Shown here one piece after another: positions 1 through 8,894 of a stretch of 47,243 nt of DNA. Origin of the DNA: Bacteroidales bacterium (GTDB taxonomy: Bacteria > Bacteroidota > Bacteroidia > Bacteroidales > UBA932); assembly GCA_017534745.1 (NCBI GenBank), contig JAFXVX010000010.1, positions 1-47,243 of the forward strand. Reading direction: 5' to 3'. Numbering within the stretch: the first letter of the stretch is position 1; each line of letters starts with the position of its first letter. A program made the translations under genes and the position numbers. Under the pieces are notes generated by a model. It saw only the letters and a list, made by a program, of their open reading frames with translations. It ran no database searches and was not told the DNA's origin.

Positions 1-268
1 AATCTTCACCGCTGACACAGTCGGCAGAGCAGTTCCCGGAATCCCAGAAAACAGTGATGCGGTCATCTGCAGACCACACTGTACTGCCATTATCATCAAG
101 GGAGGTCCTGGTGTCAGAACTGATTGCACGAAATTCCTGGAGATGACAGCCGTCGGGAACGAGGATGTCAGCAGATGCGGGGACTTCCAGTTCTTTCCTG
201 TCACAGGAAACAAGTGCACCGGCAATGGCGGCACACATAACAAATCTGAATAAGTGTTTCATAGCCAT
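1..268 (-). CDS. Fimbrillin-headed surface lipoprotein, N-terminal part only (runs off the window)
   Basis: Only about 89 residues are visible. They begin with a lipoprotein signal peptide (hydrophobic stretch, then a lipobox ending LVSC followed by DRKE) and continue into the motif TRTSLDDNGSTVWSADDRI. That motif is the same entry motif seen in the fimbrillin-like head domains of the other large lipoproteins here. It should be exported, lipid-anchored and surface exposed, but its main body is unseen, so the function is open. Two in-frame starts exist (MAM...); position 268 is 6 nt and position 262 is 12 nt after the stop of the preceding 51-codon ORF. The spacing suggests the last visible gene of the left operon, translated together with the small ORF. 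Confidence 0.8.
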   Translation of the reverse strand, partial: MAMKHLFRFVMCAAIAGALVSCDRKELEVPASADILVPDGCHLQEFRAISSDTRTSLDDNGSTVWSADDRITVFWDSGNCSADCVSGED

Positions 269-274
269 CGCAGT

Positions 275-430
275 TTAATTGTTCCAAATGTCTTCTTCTT
301 CATAGTCTTCCGTCACCGCGCCATTACTGGCCTGAAGGCAGACGGGGAAGCAGGGGCCGAGCTCCCGAACCCTCACTGAAGGAGTCGTGTAATCACGGCT
401 CTCAGGATGAATGAATTTTGAGTGTTTCAT
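275..430 (-). CDS. 51-aa small acidic protein A (unrecognised family)
   Basis: A 51-residue ORF with no signal peptide or membrane segment, so probably cytoplasmic. It carries a basic N-terminus (MKHSKF), a Y-x-x-P motif (DYTTPSV), a central stretch with two cysteines (C27, C31) and a very acidic C-terminus ending EDYEEEDIWNN. It sits 72 nt after the beta-helix/EEP gene and 6 nt before a fimbrillin-headed lipoprotein. Three other ORFs in this window (4687-4842, 24413-24568, 28344-28499) have the same length, the same plan and the same position. That is the main reason to believe it is coding. In-frame starts upstream also exist; the one chosen makes all four equal in length. Function unknown. 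Confidence 0.6.
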   Translation of the reverse strand: MKHSKFIHPESRDYTTPSVRVRELGPCFPVCLQASNGAVTEDYEEEDIWNN

Positions 431-502
431 ATCGATATGTTTGGTTATTTCGTCGTGTCCCGCGAATATAATCATTTATATTATTATAGGGTTGCCTGCA
501 TT

Positions 503-3500
503 TTAATTCATCCGGTACTCCACGACCACAGGCCAGTGGTCGGAGAGATAGGCTACGTTAGAGTAAGTAGCTGTGGGGATCGTGTACGATTTGACGGACG
601 GGAAACCCTTGTAGAACTGGAAATCGATCGTGCTCACATTCCCAAACTCCCAGTCCCAATCGTTGTAAGTGCGGCCGGTGGCACCGCCGGTAAACCCTTC
701 TCTCGAGAAATACCCGTAGGTGCCGTCCTTCCATTCGTCGAAGATTGCTTCGTAATGGGATGCATTCATATCACCCATAAACAACAACCAGCCATCGTTA
801 GAAGGATTGTAGTGCCCGTTAATCCAGGTTTTGATGACGCCCATCTCTGTCTGGCGAAGGGCAATCACATCATCGGAATTGACTTCAGAATTATTCTTTG
901 TCCTATAGCTGAGGTGCGTGTCCAACACAAGCATCTTCTGGCCCTGATAGGTACATTTCATCCAGGTGCAACTCCGGTAGGAATTCTGGTTAGCAGCAAT
1001 TGTAGGGGTCGTCGGGGCACCGGAAGTGAGCCAGAATGTTCCTGAAGACTGAACGGAGATATCACTCGATTTATAAAGGATGACATTATAAGAATTTTCC
1101 TTCCCTAGTATATGTTGATCCGTCCAACTCAACGATGTATTGTCGTAAACAGCCGAATAACCGGAACAGTTGCTGGTAAGATAACTGCGAGGATCCGGCT
1201 CGCATTCCTGCATACAGACGATATGGGGGAGTCTGTCATTGATAAATGCCGCCATTCCACCCCTGCGGGCATTCCAACTATGATCCGTGATATTATCATT
1301 GGGATCGGAACAGATATTCCACGTTATGACTTTCAGCAGTCCATTACTCCCCTGTGAATCCTGATATGCTCCCGGCCACCAGCTGGATGAGCCGCGGTTA
1401 TTACCAACTTGGTCCTTGTTTGTCGCGCCGATCTCATCAAGCCACGCCTTGAAGGCGGAACTGCCGGCATTCACCTGAGTGGTGAAAGTACTGGCGCTGA
1501 TGCCCGAGTACCCCCCGGCAAGGGTGCCATTCCAGACCCACACGTTATCAGTACTGTCCCAGGATAGATTACCAAAGTTAGATACTGCTTTGCCGGAAGT
1601 GTCATTTGAAGGGGTGTATGTCGAACTGGTCTCTCCCTTTTTCGTATAGACATTGTTGTACCCCATAGTGTTTGCATTACTTATCCACCAGGAATTCTGA
1701 TTATCTCCGGCTATTATGGCATTGTTTATAAGGTAGCAGTATTTCCCGCTTTTCATGTATCTCACCCATAGCAACTCCTGACCTGACATAGCCGACAAGG
1801 AAGACGTCTTTCTGCAGGACCCCATGAACGAACAATTGCTGATTACACATTCCTCGGTTGCCCGTGCTGAGCTATCGCCATTTACATAAACCCAACAGCC
1901 AGCATCCTCAGCATCCCAGAGCGTGTATGTATTATCTGCAATACTGCAATTATTCATACAGAAATACTTGGTTTTTTCAACGTAAATGGTAGTTCCGTAA
2001 TAATAAGATATCCAGTTTCCGGAGAATGAACATCCGTTCATATAAATACCGCTTGCCGTGCATCCCCACGCCGAGATAGCACCTCCGCGGGTTGCATGGT
2101 TATTCTCGAAATGGCAGTTGTTGAAGTAGCTGTTACCATCGGCATAGAAAGTCACTGCACCTCCGTAGGCACTCTTGACCTCTGAATTTGACGCAAGTGT
2201 GTAGTTTCCAATAAAGGAGCAATTGTCGAAGTAACTGGGGGTTGTGTCATGTCCCAGTCTTATCGCACCGCCGTGACGGCCGTAATTTGCATTATTAGAT
2301 CCGGTATAGTCAGTATGGTTGCCAGTGAAGGTTGTATTGCTGACCTTCATCCATCCGGTCTTGTTTCCGCTGCTGCCGGACTGATAGCTGATGGCAGTTC
2401 CTCCTCCAAAAGCCGAATAGTTTCCATTAAAGATACAGTCATCAATCGTGACCTGGGCATCGCTCTGTCCGTCGTAGATGGAAACCGCTCCACCATAAAC
2501 GATATTTCCGCCACCGGAATCGTCATTCCTGGTATAGTCCATATGATTATTCCTGAAAGTAGCTCCTACAATGCTTATATTTCCTGCGGATTCGTGACGG
2601 ATGGCGCCACCGTTCCCGGAAGCGTTGTTGGTGCAATAGTTCCCGTCGAAAACAGTGCCTGCAGAACGGCTGAGATCGATGAGGATATTCCCGCCATTTT
2701 CAGACAGGATGGCTCCGCCACCCTTTGCATAATTCTCCTGAATGGTTCCGCCATAAATACGCAGGGTAGCATTTCTTTCATTTGCGTCAGAGACATGGAA
2801 GGCACCGCCCCAGTCGGCATGATTCTCACTTACTGTGCATCGTGTAAAATTGCATGTTCCCAAACAATAGGCAGCTGCACCCCTACGACCGGTATTACCC
2901 GTGATGACGGCATCCCGGACGTCAATAAAAGAACCGGTCGTGAAGAAAGCGCCACCCCAACACGCCGAGTTGCCGGAGAAAGTGCCGCCTCTGACAACAA
3001 CGCTTCCTGTCCCGTTGAGGCCGACTGCGCCTGCCTTGTGATCGGAAGCGGCCCCTGCCGTATTGCCTGTAAATGTGCAGTTGTTGAGGTTGCAGGTGCC
3101 GGCCGAGTGCTGAAGGGCACCATAGTCGTTCACGGCCGAGTTGTTACTGAATGTGCATTCCTCAAACGTACATTCGAAAGAACTAGAGCCGCTGGTGCGA
3201 AGACGAATAGCGCCGCACCAGTTAGTGGCGACATTTCTGTCGAACACACATTCTGTCATCAAAAGAGTTGCGTGATCGTTATAGATGGCCGGAGCAGTGT
3301 ATGCCGTATTGTTCGAGAACGTAACTCCGGTGGCCGTGAGAGTTCCTCCGGTGAGGACGATGCCCGCACCGGCCTTTTCGGAGTCCGTTGCGTTTGAATT
3401 GTTGCTGACCTCACAGTCGACCAAGGTGATGGCTACGCCGCTGCCTGTGCTCTCGAGTGCAGCGCGTTTATTACCGTCCACACTGTTCCCGGTGATACGG

Positions 3501-4675
3501 ATGCCGTCCATGGTTATGTTCATTTTACCCGAGAGCTGGAGGGCGGAATAACCTGCAGCTGCGGTGAAGTCCGTATGGTTATTCTCCGGATCCCGTGCGC
3601 CCGTGGAGGCATTGTAACCGCCCTTGAAGGTGAGGGTCACAGCGTCAGTCTCATTGAAGCTGATTTCAGGCGTTTCCCCGAAATTGTAAGTACCCGCGCC
3701 CATATGGAAGACAGCGCCGTCGATGGCGGCAAGTTTGGCTTCGTCTGTTGCAGCGTCAGTGCCGGCGAGGTGGAGCTTCTTCCACATCTGTTCGGCGCTC
3801 ATCGCATTGGCCCAGCTCATACCGTTTTTGTTCCCCGCACCGCTTACCGTGACATAATTATTGCCCTCAGCCTCAACCGTACCCATAATAATGTTGGAGT
3901 TAGCTGCAGTCGTAATCGTTTTGTTCAGGTAATAGGTACCTGACTCTGTCTCCTCGTTTTCTACCATCTTATAATAGGTAAGGAGGAGGCCCTTAGTGTG
4001 GGTGACACCGGGAGCGACGGAAATATAGTAAGTACCGCCGTTGGCATCCGGGAATGTCGTCGTTACGCTGGACGCACCATTCTCCAAGGCGCCCGCAGCC
4101 GGGGCGTCGCCGGAGCAGGCAACGGACAGCGTGCCGGCAAGATCAGCCCCGCTGACGCTGGATATAACCACCTTGGTAATCTCCGCCGGAATGGTGAAAC
4201 TGATGAAGGTATTGACATTCTTGAAGGCCATGCTGTGATCGGACGCCACCTTTGCGACGGCTATGTTGCCAGCACCGAAAACGCCGGTCTGGGAAGCAGG
4301 AATGCTCACCTTTACGGTCGAGCCGCTGACAGAGGAATAGTTTACAGCGGGATACACGGCATAGACCGCGGTCTTCCCCTCGGGAACCAGGCCCGTAAAG
4401 TCGCCGGTGTTGGTTCCAACTCCGTCCTGGATTGTGAAATTACTGACCGAATTGTCACTACATATAACCTTAATCTGGTCATTTTCAGCCCATAGGGTGA
4501 TGCCGTTATCAACCGTGGTTTTAGTCGCTTCGCTTTGACCCCTTAGGGTCTCCAATGTGTAGCCGGAAGGTATGATTCCGTCTTCCTGGATCTCCGGGGC
4601 TTCAATTTCCTTCTGGCAGGACAGTAACGCGACAGCGCACGCAGCGCAGGTCAAGATATTGAAATACTTTTTCAT
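503..4675 (-). CDS. Giant lipoprotein: fimbrillin-like head, right-handed beta-helix, C-terminal EEP phosphoesterase domain
   Basis: 1390 residues starting with a lipoprotein signal peptide (lipobox ALLSC, then QKEIE). Residues ~30-260 are a fimbrillin-like head (TLWAENDQIKVIC, AVYPAVNY, PASQTGVFGAG). Residues ~273-1080 are a beta-helix made of many short turns of the type CTFSNNSA..GGAF. This ends in a choice-of-anchor-Q-like motif, DQVGNNRGSSSWWPGAYQ. After a short linker, residues ~1109-1390 are an EEP domain with all expected catalytic motifs: ITWNI, CMQECE, LDTHLS, MGDMNAS, STIDF, LSDHWPV. It is predicted to bind substrate on the surface and cleave a phosphodiester or phosphomonoester; substrate unknown. 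The helix part is closely related to the neighbouring gene 4857-7919, which lacks the EEP domain, so this looks like a fusion. A 51-codon ORF lies 11 nt upstream. Confidence 0.88.
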   Translation of the reverse strand: MKKYFNILTCAACAVALLSCQKEIEAPEIQEDGIIPSGYTLETLRGQSEATKTTVDNGITLWAENDQIKVICSDNSVSNFTIQDGVGTNTGDFTGLVPEGKTAVYAVYPAVNYSSVSGSTVKVSIPASQTGVFGAGNIAVAKVASDHSMAFKNVNTFISFTIPAEITKVVISSVSGADLAGTLSVACSGDAPAAGALENGASSVTTTFPDANGGTYYISVAPGVTHTKGLLLTYYKMVENEETESGTYYLNKTITTAANSNIIMGTVEAEGNNYVTVSGAGNKNGMSWANAMSAEQMWKKLHLAGTDAATDEAKLAAIDGAVFHMGAGTYNFGETPEISFNETDAVTLTFKGGYNASTGARDPENNHTDFTAAAGYSALQLSGKMNITMDGIRITGNSVDGNKRAALESTGSGVAITLVDCEVSNNSNATDSEKAGAGIVLTGGTLTATGVTFSNNTAYTAPAIYNDHATLLMTECVFDRNVATNWCGAIRLRTSGSSSFECTFEECTFSNNSAVNDYGALQHSAGTCNLNNCTFTGNTAGAASDHKAGAVGLNGTGSVVVRGGTFSGNSACWGGAFFTTGSFIDVRDAVITGNTGRRGAAAYCLGTCNFTRCTVSENHADWGGAFHVSDANERNATLRIYGGTIQENYAKGGGAILSENGGNILIDLSRSAGTVFDGNYCTNNASGNGGAIRHESAGNISIVGATFRNNHMDYTRNDDSGGGNIVYGGAVSIYDGQSDAQVTIDDCIFNGNYSAFGGGTAISYQSGSSGNKTGWMKVSNTTFTGNHTDYTGSNNANYGRHGGAIRLGHDTTPSYFDNCSFIGNYTLASNSEVKSAYGGAVTFYADGNSYFNNCHFENNHATRGGAISAWGCTASGIYMNGCSFSGNWISYYYGTTIYVEKTKYFCMNNCSIADNTYTLWDAEDAGCWVYVNGDSSARATEECVISNCSFMGSCRKTSSLSAMSGQELLWVRYMKSGKYCYLINNAIIAGDNQNSWWISNANTMGYNNVYTKKGETSSTYTPSNDTSGKAVSNFGNLSWDSTDNVWVWNGTLAGGYSGISASTFTTQVNAGSSAFKAWLDEIGATNKDQVGNNRGSSSWWPGAYQDSQGSNGLLKVITWNICSDPNDNITDHSWNARRGGMAAFINDRLPHIVCMQECEPDPRSYLTSNCSGYSAVYDNTSLSWTDQHILGKENSYNVILYKSSDISVQSSGTFWLTSGAPTTPTIAANQNSYRSCTWMKCTYQGQKMLVLDTHLSYRTKNNSEVNSDDVIALRQTEMGVIKTWINGHYNPSNDGWLLFMGDMNASHYEAIFDEWKDGTYGYFSREGFTGGATGRTYNDWDWEFGNVSTIDFQFYKGFPSVKSYTIPTATYSNVAYLSDHWPVVVEYRMN

Positions 4676-4686
4676 TGCAGTACGTT

Positions 4687-4842
4687 TTAGTCGTTATCAG
4701 GGATTGTCCACGGATCCACTTCGCCGTAGTCTTCAGTGTTGCCGTCGCTGCCGAGGAAATTTGTTTCCTCAGTGATGCATACAATCTCTGCTAAAGGGCT
4801 TTCATACCGTCCTTCCCTATTTACAAGAAAGGTCTTTTCCAT
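4687..4842 (-). CDS. 51-aa small acidic protein B (unrecognised family)
   Basis: 51 residues, no signal peptide. Key features are RYESPLAEIV near the middle, NFLGSDG, then an acidic tail TEDYGEVDPW followed by TIPDND. It lies 14 nt after the stop of the beta-helix gene 4857-7919 and 11 nt before the start of the beta-helix/EEP gene, so all three are probably on one transcript. An earlier in-frame ATG at 4854 would give 55 residues; 4842 is chosen because it matches the exact length of the three sister ORFs. The tail closely resembles that of ORF A (EDYEEEDIW). It could be a translation-coupling leader, a cytoplasmic partner of the following lipoprotein, or a peptide with its own role; nothing visible decides this. 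Confidence 0.6.
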   Translation of the reverse strand: MEKTFLVNREGRYESPLAEIVCITEETNFLGSDGNTEDYGEVDPWTIPDND

Positions 4843-4856
4843 ACATATTCTCATTT

Positions 4857-7800
4857 TTAGTTCTGATATGCGCCGGGCCACCAGTCTCCGCTGCCGCGGT
4901 CGGTGCCTATCTGGTCTTTGCCAAGCACGCCTTCCTCTTCAAGCCAGGACTTGAACGAGGAGCTGGCGCTGCCGATTGCACTGGAGAAGCCGCTGGAGGT
5001 GATTGGCGTGTATCCGCCGGCTATAGTGCCGTTCCACTTCCAGGCGAACACGGAGGCATCCCAGGCAAGGGAGCCCAGGTCAGCCTTGGCCTTGCCGGCG
5101 GTGTCGCCGGAAGCCGTGTACGGGCAGTCGCCCGTCTTCTCCGAATAGACATTGTTGAATCCGTAGGCAGTGTTCGAACTGTTCTCGTCGATCTTCCAGG
5201 AATACTGGCCGCTGTCGGCAACGATGAGGTTGTTGATAAGGTAGTAATTCTTGCTGCTCTTCATGTCGGCAAGATACACGAGCGGCTGGCCGGGACGGGC
5301 CGTCATCATCGAAGAGGAACGGGCCGCGCCAACCATCGAACAGTTGCTGATGATACACTCCTCAAGGAGGTTTTCTGAGGAGTCTCCGCCGACGTACACC
5401 CAGCAGGCGGCATCTTCATCCTCGCTGAGGGTGTAGGTGTCGTCCGCGATGCTGCAGTTGTTCATTGCAAAGTGGTGGGATTTTTCGAAGTAGATGGTCG
5501 TGCCGTACTTGTATGAGCTCCAGTTGCCGCTGAAAGTGCAGCCGTTGAGGTAAATACCGCTCCCGGTGCAGTTCCAGACCGAGATTGCACCGCCGCGGGT
5601 CGCGTGGTTATTCTCGAAATGGCAGTTGTTGAAGTAGCCATTACCGTCGGAGTAGAAGGTCACTGCGCCGCCGTAGCTGCTCTTGACCTCCGATTCGGCC
5701 GAATGCGTGTAGTTACCCACAAAAGTGCAGTTGTCGAAGTAGCTGTTGGTCCCGTCGTGGCCGAGACGTACGGCGCCGGCGTGGCGGCCGTAATTCTCAT
5801 TATTGGTGCCGGTGTACTCGTTGTAGTTACCCTCGAAGAGGGTGTTGCTAACCTTCAACCAACCGGAGCCGGGCGTACTGTTGGACTGATAACTGAGGGC
5901 CACGCCGCCGCCGGTTTTTGTGTGGTTGCCGATGAAGGAACATCCGTCAATAGTGACCTCGGCATCTTTCACGCCCCAGTCGACTGAAACAGCTCCGCCG
6001 AATGCCTCTTCCTCGCCATTATAATCTATATGGTTACCCTCGAACACGGTGTTTCGAATGGTTAGGTTACCGTTGCTTTCGTGACGGATGGCACCGCCGT
6101 TTCGGCCGCTGCTCTTGACATAGTTCTCTTTGAAGAGGGCATCCTTGATACTGAGTGCCCCATTGTCAGACAACAGGAAGCAGCCGCCGCCCTTCGAGTA
6201 ATTACCCTGATAAGTACCTCCTTCTACCTCGACGGTGCCGGAACTGGTGATATTGATGGCTCCGCCCCAGTCGGCGGTATTGTCCTTGACCGTACAGTTC
6301 ACGAGTTTGGCATAGGAGTCGCTGTTCTGGACGCGCATCGCCCCGCCCCTACGGCCGGGGATACTGTTACGTTGGATGGAGCATCCTGTCATCGTGAGCT
6401 CGCCGTGCATAACCATAATGGCGCCGCCGTCCGGTTTTTCGCCGGAATTGGCAGTGACGGTGTTGTCTTCTATCCTTGTATTTGTCACTTCAACCTCGGC
6501 AGTCCCGTAATCCACATAGAGTGCGCTTCCGGGCCAGGTGCCGTCGTTGTTGTGGAAATAGCAGTTCGTAATGGTCGCTTTGCCCTTTACGAGGAGCGAG
6601 GCGGCATAGGAGGCGTGGTTACCTGAGAATTCGCAGTTGTCAAAGACCGCTTCAGTGTCTTCAAACGCATAGATACAGCCGCCTGTGCCGTATTTCCCAT
6701 CAGATTTTATGTTGGCGCAGTCCTGGAACTTGCATCTGGTGAAGACCACCTCCGCATCGTCCTCGATCCTGATCGGGGAGTTGGAAGAAGCGTTACCGAG
6801 GCCCTTGTTAAAGGTCACATCGGTGATGAAAACATCGGCATTGGCCCCAAGATTCATAAGCCTATGGGAGTTGAGGCCGGTAATAATTGTACCGGTCTCG
6901 CCGGCGATGTTGACCCTGACCCTGTCTGAAAGACCGGGGAAGGCGATTTTGACGGAGTCCTGGAAGTCGTAGGTGCCGGCCGCCATGTGGATTGTCGCCT
7001 GGTCGAGGGCGGAGGCCTTTGCGGCGAGCATGTCGCGGTTCTCAGGCATTGTCAGGAGGGCCTTAAGAGCCGCGACGTCCATCGCGTTCTCGGGATTGAT
7101 GCCGGTCTTGTTGCCGGCACCCGCGACGGAGGCGAAGTACTCGCCCGTCACGCCGAATTCGCCGAAGCTGCGGATGACGGAAGCTTCCGTAGTGATCTCT
7201 TTGTCAAGGAAATAGCCGCCGACGTATCCGTCGCTCCCAAAGTAGCTGAGAAGGAGGCCGCCGGAGTGGGTGACGCCCGGGATGACGCTGATGTAAACAT
7301 CGCCGGCCGGGAAACCTGTGTCGGATGTGATTTCCACCCAGTCACACACACCGCTTCCAGGGGCAATCGCCACCTCATCGCCGGTTGTGACACTGATAGG
7401 ACCCGAAAGGGCGCCGCCTGAGGGGCTTTCAATCGTAATACGCCTGTAGCCGGATTCAGGAAGGGTTATTTTCAGGAAGGAGTTGACATTGGTAAAGGTG
7501 AACACTTTGTCCACGCCCTTCGCCACGGCGGTGTGGCCTGCACCGAAGACCCCGTCCTGGGTCGCCGGGATGGTCACGCTGACGGTGCTTCCGGAAACGG
7601 AAGCCTCAGCCGAAGCCGGATAGACGGCGTAATAGTCCACTCCGGAAGGGACGGCGGCCTGGTAAGTCGCGTGCGAAGTGCCTTCGCCGGTCTTGATGGA
7701 AGCGGTGACGCTCTCTCCGGCGGTGCCGTAGAACACCTTGATCTGATCGTTTGCCGACCACACGGTGTGGCCGTCTGAAAGTTCAGTTTTGGTGTCCGCC

Positions 7801-7919
7801 GTGGTGGCTGTGAAGGTCACTAGACCATCCTCTGCCACAGGGACCTCAATTTCCTTGTTGCAGGAAAGTGCAAAGAGCGCAGAAAGCGCGGCAATGCTGA
7901 TGTATAATGACTTTTTCAT
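4857..7919 (-). CDS. Beta-helix surface lipoprotein with fimbrillin-like head and WWPGAYQN C-terminus
   Basis: 1020 residues. Lipobox FALSC, then NKEIE. The fimbrillin-like head (~25-255) holds ETKTELSDGHTVWSANDQI, YYAVYPAS and PATQDGVFGAGHTAVAKG. From ~265 (SVAGAGNKTG) to ~960 come right-handed beta-helix turns with repeated GGAI/GGAV and N-C-x-F/V-x-x-N motifs. The protein ends DQIGTDRGSGDWWPGAYQN, a choice-of-anchor-Q-like signature usually found at the C-terminus of such beta-helix proteins. No catalytic domain is recognised. Such helices either bind or cleave polysaccharides or act as adhesins; binding is the likelier role here. It starts 12 nt after the FN3 lipoprotein. Residues ~690-860 are very close to the matching part of 503-4675, indicating duplication. 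Confidence 0.85.
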   Translation of the reverse strand: MKKSLYISIAALSALFALSCNKEIEVPVAEDGLVTFTATTADTKTELSDGHTVWSANDQIKVFYGTAGESVTASIKTGEGTSHATYQAAVPSGVDYYAVYPASAEASVSGSTVSVTIPATQDGVFGAGHTAVAKGVDKVFTFTNVNSFLKITLPESGYRRITIESPSGGALSGPISVTTGDEVAIAPGSGVCDWVEITSDTGFPAGDVYISVIPGVTHSGGLLLSYFGSDGYVGGYFLDKEITTEASVIRSFGEFGVTGEYFASVAGAGNKTGINPENAMDVAALKALLTMPENRDMLAAKASALDQATIHMAAGTYDFQDSVKIAFPGLSDRVRVNIAGETGTIITGLNSHRLMNLGANADVFITDVTFNKGLGNASSNSPIRIEDDAEVVFTRCKFQDCANIKSDGKYGTGGCIYAFEDTEAVFDNCEFSGNHASYAASLLVKGKATITNCYFHNNDGTWPGSALYVDYGTAEVEVTNTRIEDNTVTANSGEKPDGGAIMVMHGELTMTGCSIQRNSIPGRRGGAMRVQNSDSYAKLVNCTVKDNTADWGGAINITSSGTVEVEGGTYQGNYSKGGGCFLLSDNGALSIKDALFKENYVKSSGRNGGAIRHESNGNLTIRNTVFEGNHIDYNGEEEAFGGAVSVDWGVKDAEVTIDGCSFIGNHTKTGGGVALSYQSNSTPGSGWLKVSNTLFEGNYNEYTGTNNENYGRHAGAVRLGHDGTNSYFDNCTFVGNYTHSAESEVKSSYGGAVTFYSDGNGYFNNCHFENNHATRGGAISVWNCTGSGIYLNGCTFSGNWSSYKYGTTIYFEKSHHFAMNNCSIADDTYTLSEDEDAACWVYVGGDSSENLLEECIISNCSMVGAARSSSMMTARPGQPLVYLADMKSSKNYYLINNLIVADSGQYSWKIDENSSNTAYGFNNVYSEKTGDCPYTASGDTAGKAKADLGSLAWDASVFAWKWNGTIAGGYTPITSSGFSSAIGSASSSFKSWLEEEGVLGKDQIGTDRGSGDWWPGAYQN

Positions 7920-7931
7920 AATCGTTCCTGT

Positions 7932-8894
7932 TTAGAAAATGGGCTTTTCTTCGAAATCGGGGAGGTCGCCTTCCTTGTCATCCTCGGAAGGAGCCAGCTT
8001 CGTCGTCACGGAGATCGTGGAAACGGAACTCTCGGAGTAGTTTACATCACCCTCTGCAGGCTTGGCATACACTTTCACCGTGTAAGGAGTCTCAGGCTGC
8101 AGGCCTTCGAACTTGACGTAGTTCGTCGTCACGGAGACGGGCCCGCCGTCGTTCAGGGTGCAGACATAGGTCGCAGCGTGGGGAACCGCATTCCAGGCGA
8201 TGGTGATTTCCACGCCGAGGACTCTCTCGGCCCGGAGAACCGGGGCGGCGAGGGCGGCAGGGCCGGCCGTAGTGACCACCAGAGAGGCCCAGAGACTCTC
8301 AGTCGCGACCTCGGACATCTCTTCGGACGGGACCGCTTTCACCTTCACGGTGTACTGCGTGGAGTTGACGAGGTCGTCAACGGTGAAACTTGTCTCGGTG
8401 GTCTGCATCTCCTCTCCGTCGTCGATCTTGTAGACGTACTTCTCTGCATTTCTCACAACCAGCCAGGAAACGGTGAATCCGCTGGGCAGGATGCCGGATG
8501 CGCTGAGCTCGGGCATCGCCAGTTTCTTCTTCCCTGCCGTCGAGAAAGCGAGAGGGGCGGAGTAGTCGGAATCAAGCCACTCGGAACTTCCTTCCGGGGC
8601 TACCGATTTCATCTTGATGCTGTGATCCGAGGCAGACTCGAGGTCGCCGATTGTGATGCTGACGCCCTTGACGGGGATGGGCTCACCCTCGTCCACGACC
8701 ACCAGGTAGGACTCGGCACCTTTGACGTTCTCCCAGAGGAAGGTGGCGTTGTTGATCCCGGCTGTCGCCAGAACGGGAGAAGGGGCCGCCAGCTTCTCCG
8801 GCTGAACCTTTTTTTCGCAGGACACTGCCGTAAGAAGGACAGCGAGCGCGATAAGTGTTGCTTGGCAAACGCGATTCATATTGTTTGGTATCAT
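7932..8894 (-). CDS. Lipoprotein with three fibronectin type III domains
   Basis: 320 residues with a lipoprotein signal peptide (lipobox TAVSC, then EKKVQPEK). Three FN3-like repeats of about 90 residues follow, each with an N-terminal LAAPSPV/LAMPEL/LAAPVL segment, a FLWENV/VSWLVV/IAWNAV strand and a YTVKVKAVP/YTVKVYAKP strand. The C-terminus is acidic (EDDKEGDLPDFEEKPIF). Such proteins usually act as surface glycan-binding or spacer proteins next to SusC/SusD. The first ATG (8894) directly abuts the stop of the upstream fimbrillin-like gene (TAAATG), which favours it through translational coupling; an internal ATG at 8879 (MNRVCQ) would give a more compact signal peptide. Confidence 0.8.
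   Translation of the reverse strand: MIPNNMNRVCQATLIALAVLLTAVSCEKKVQPEKLAAPSPVLATAGINNATFLWENVKGAESYLVVVDEGEPIPVKGVSITIGDLESASDHSIKMKSVAPEGSSEWLDSDYSAPLAFSTAGKKKLAMPELSASGILPSGFTVSWLVVRNAEKYVYKIDDGEEMQTTETSFTVDDLVNSTQYTVKVKAVPSEEMSEVATESLWASLVVTTAGPAALAAPVLRAERVLGVEITIAWNAVPHAATYVCTLNDGGPVSVTTNYVKFEGLQPETPYTVKVYAKPAEGDVNYSESSVSTISVTTKLAPSEDDKEGDLPDFEEKPIF

Noticed and set aside
2249..3397. 382-codon open frame opposite the beta-helix/EEP gene
   Set aside because: Antisense to repeated beta-helix turns; its open length reflects the repeat, not coding.
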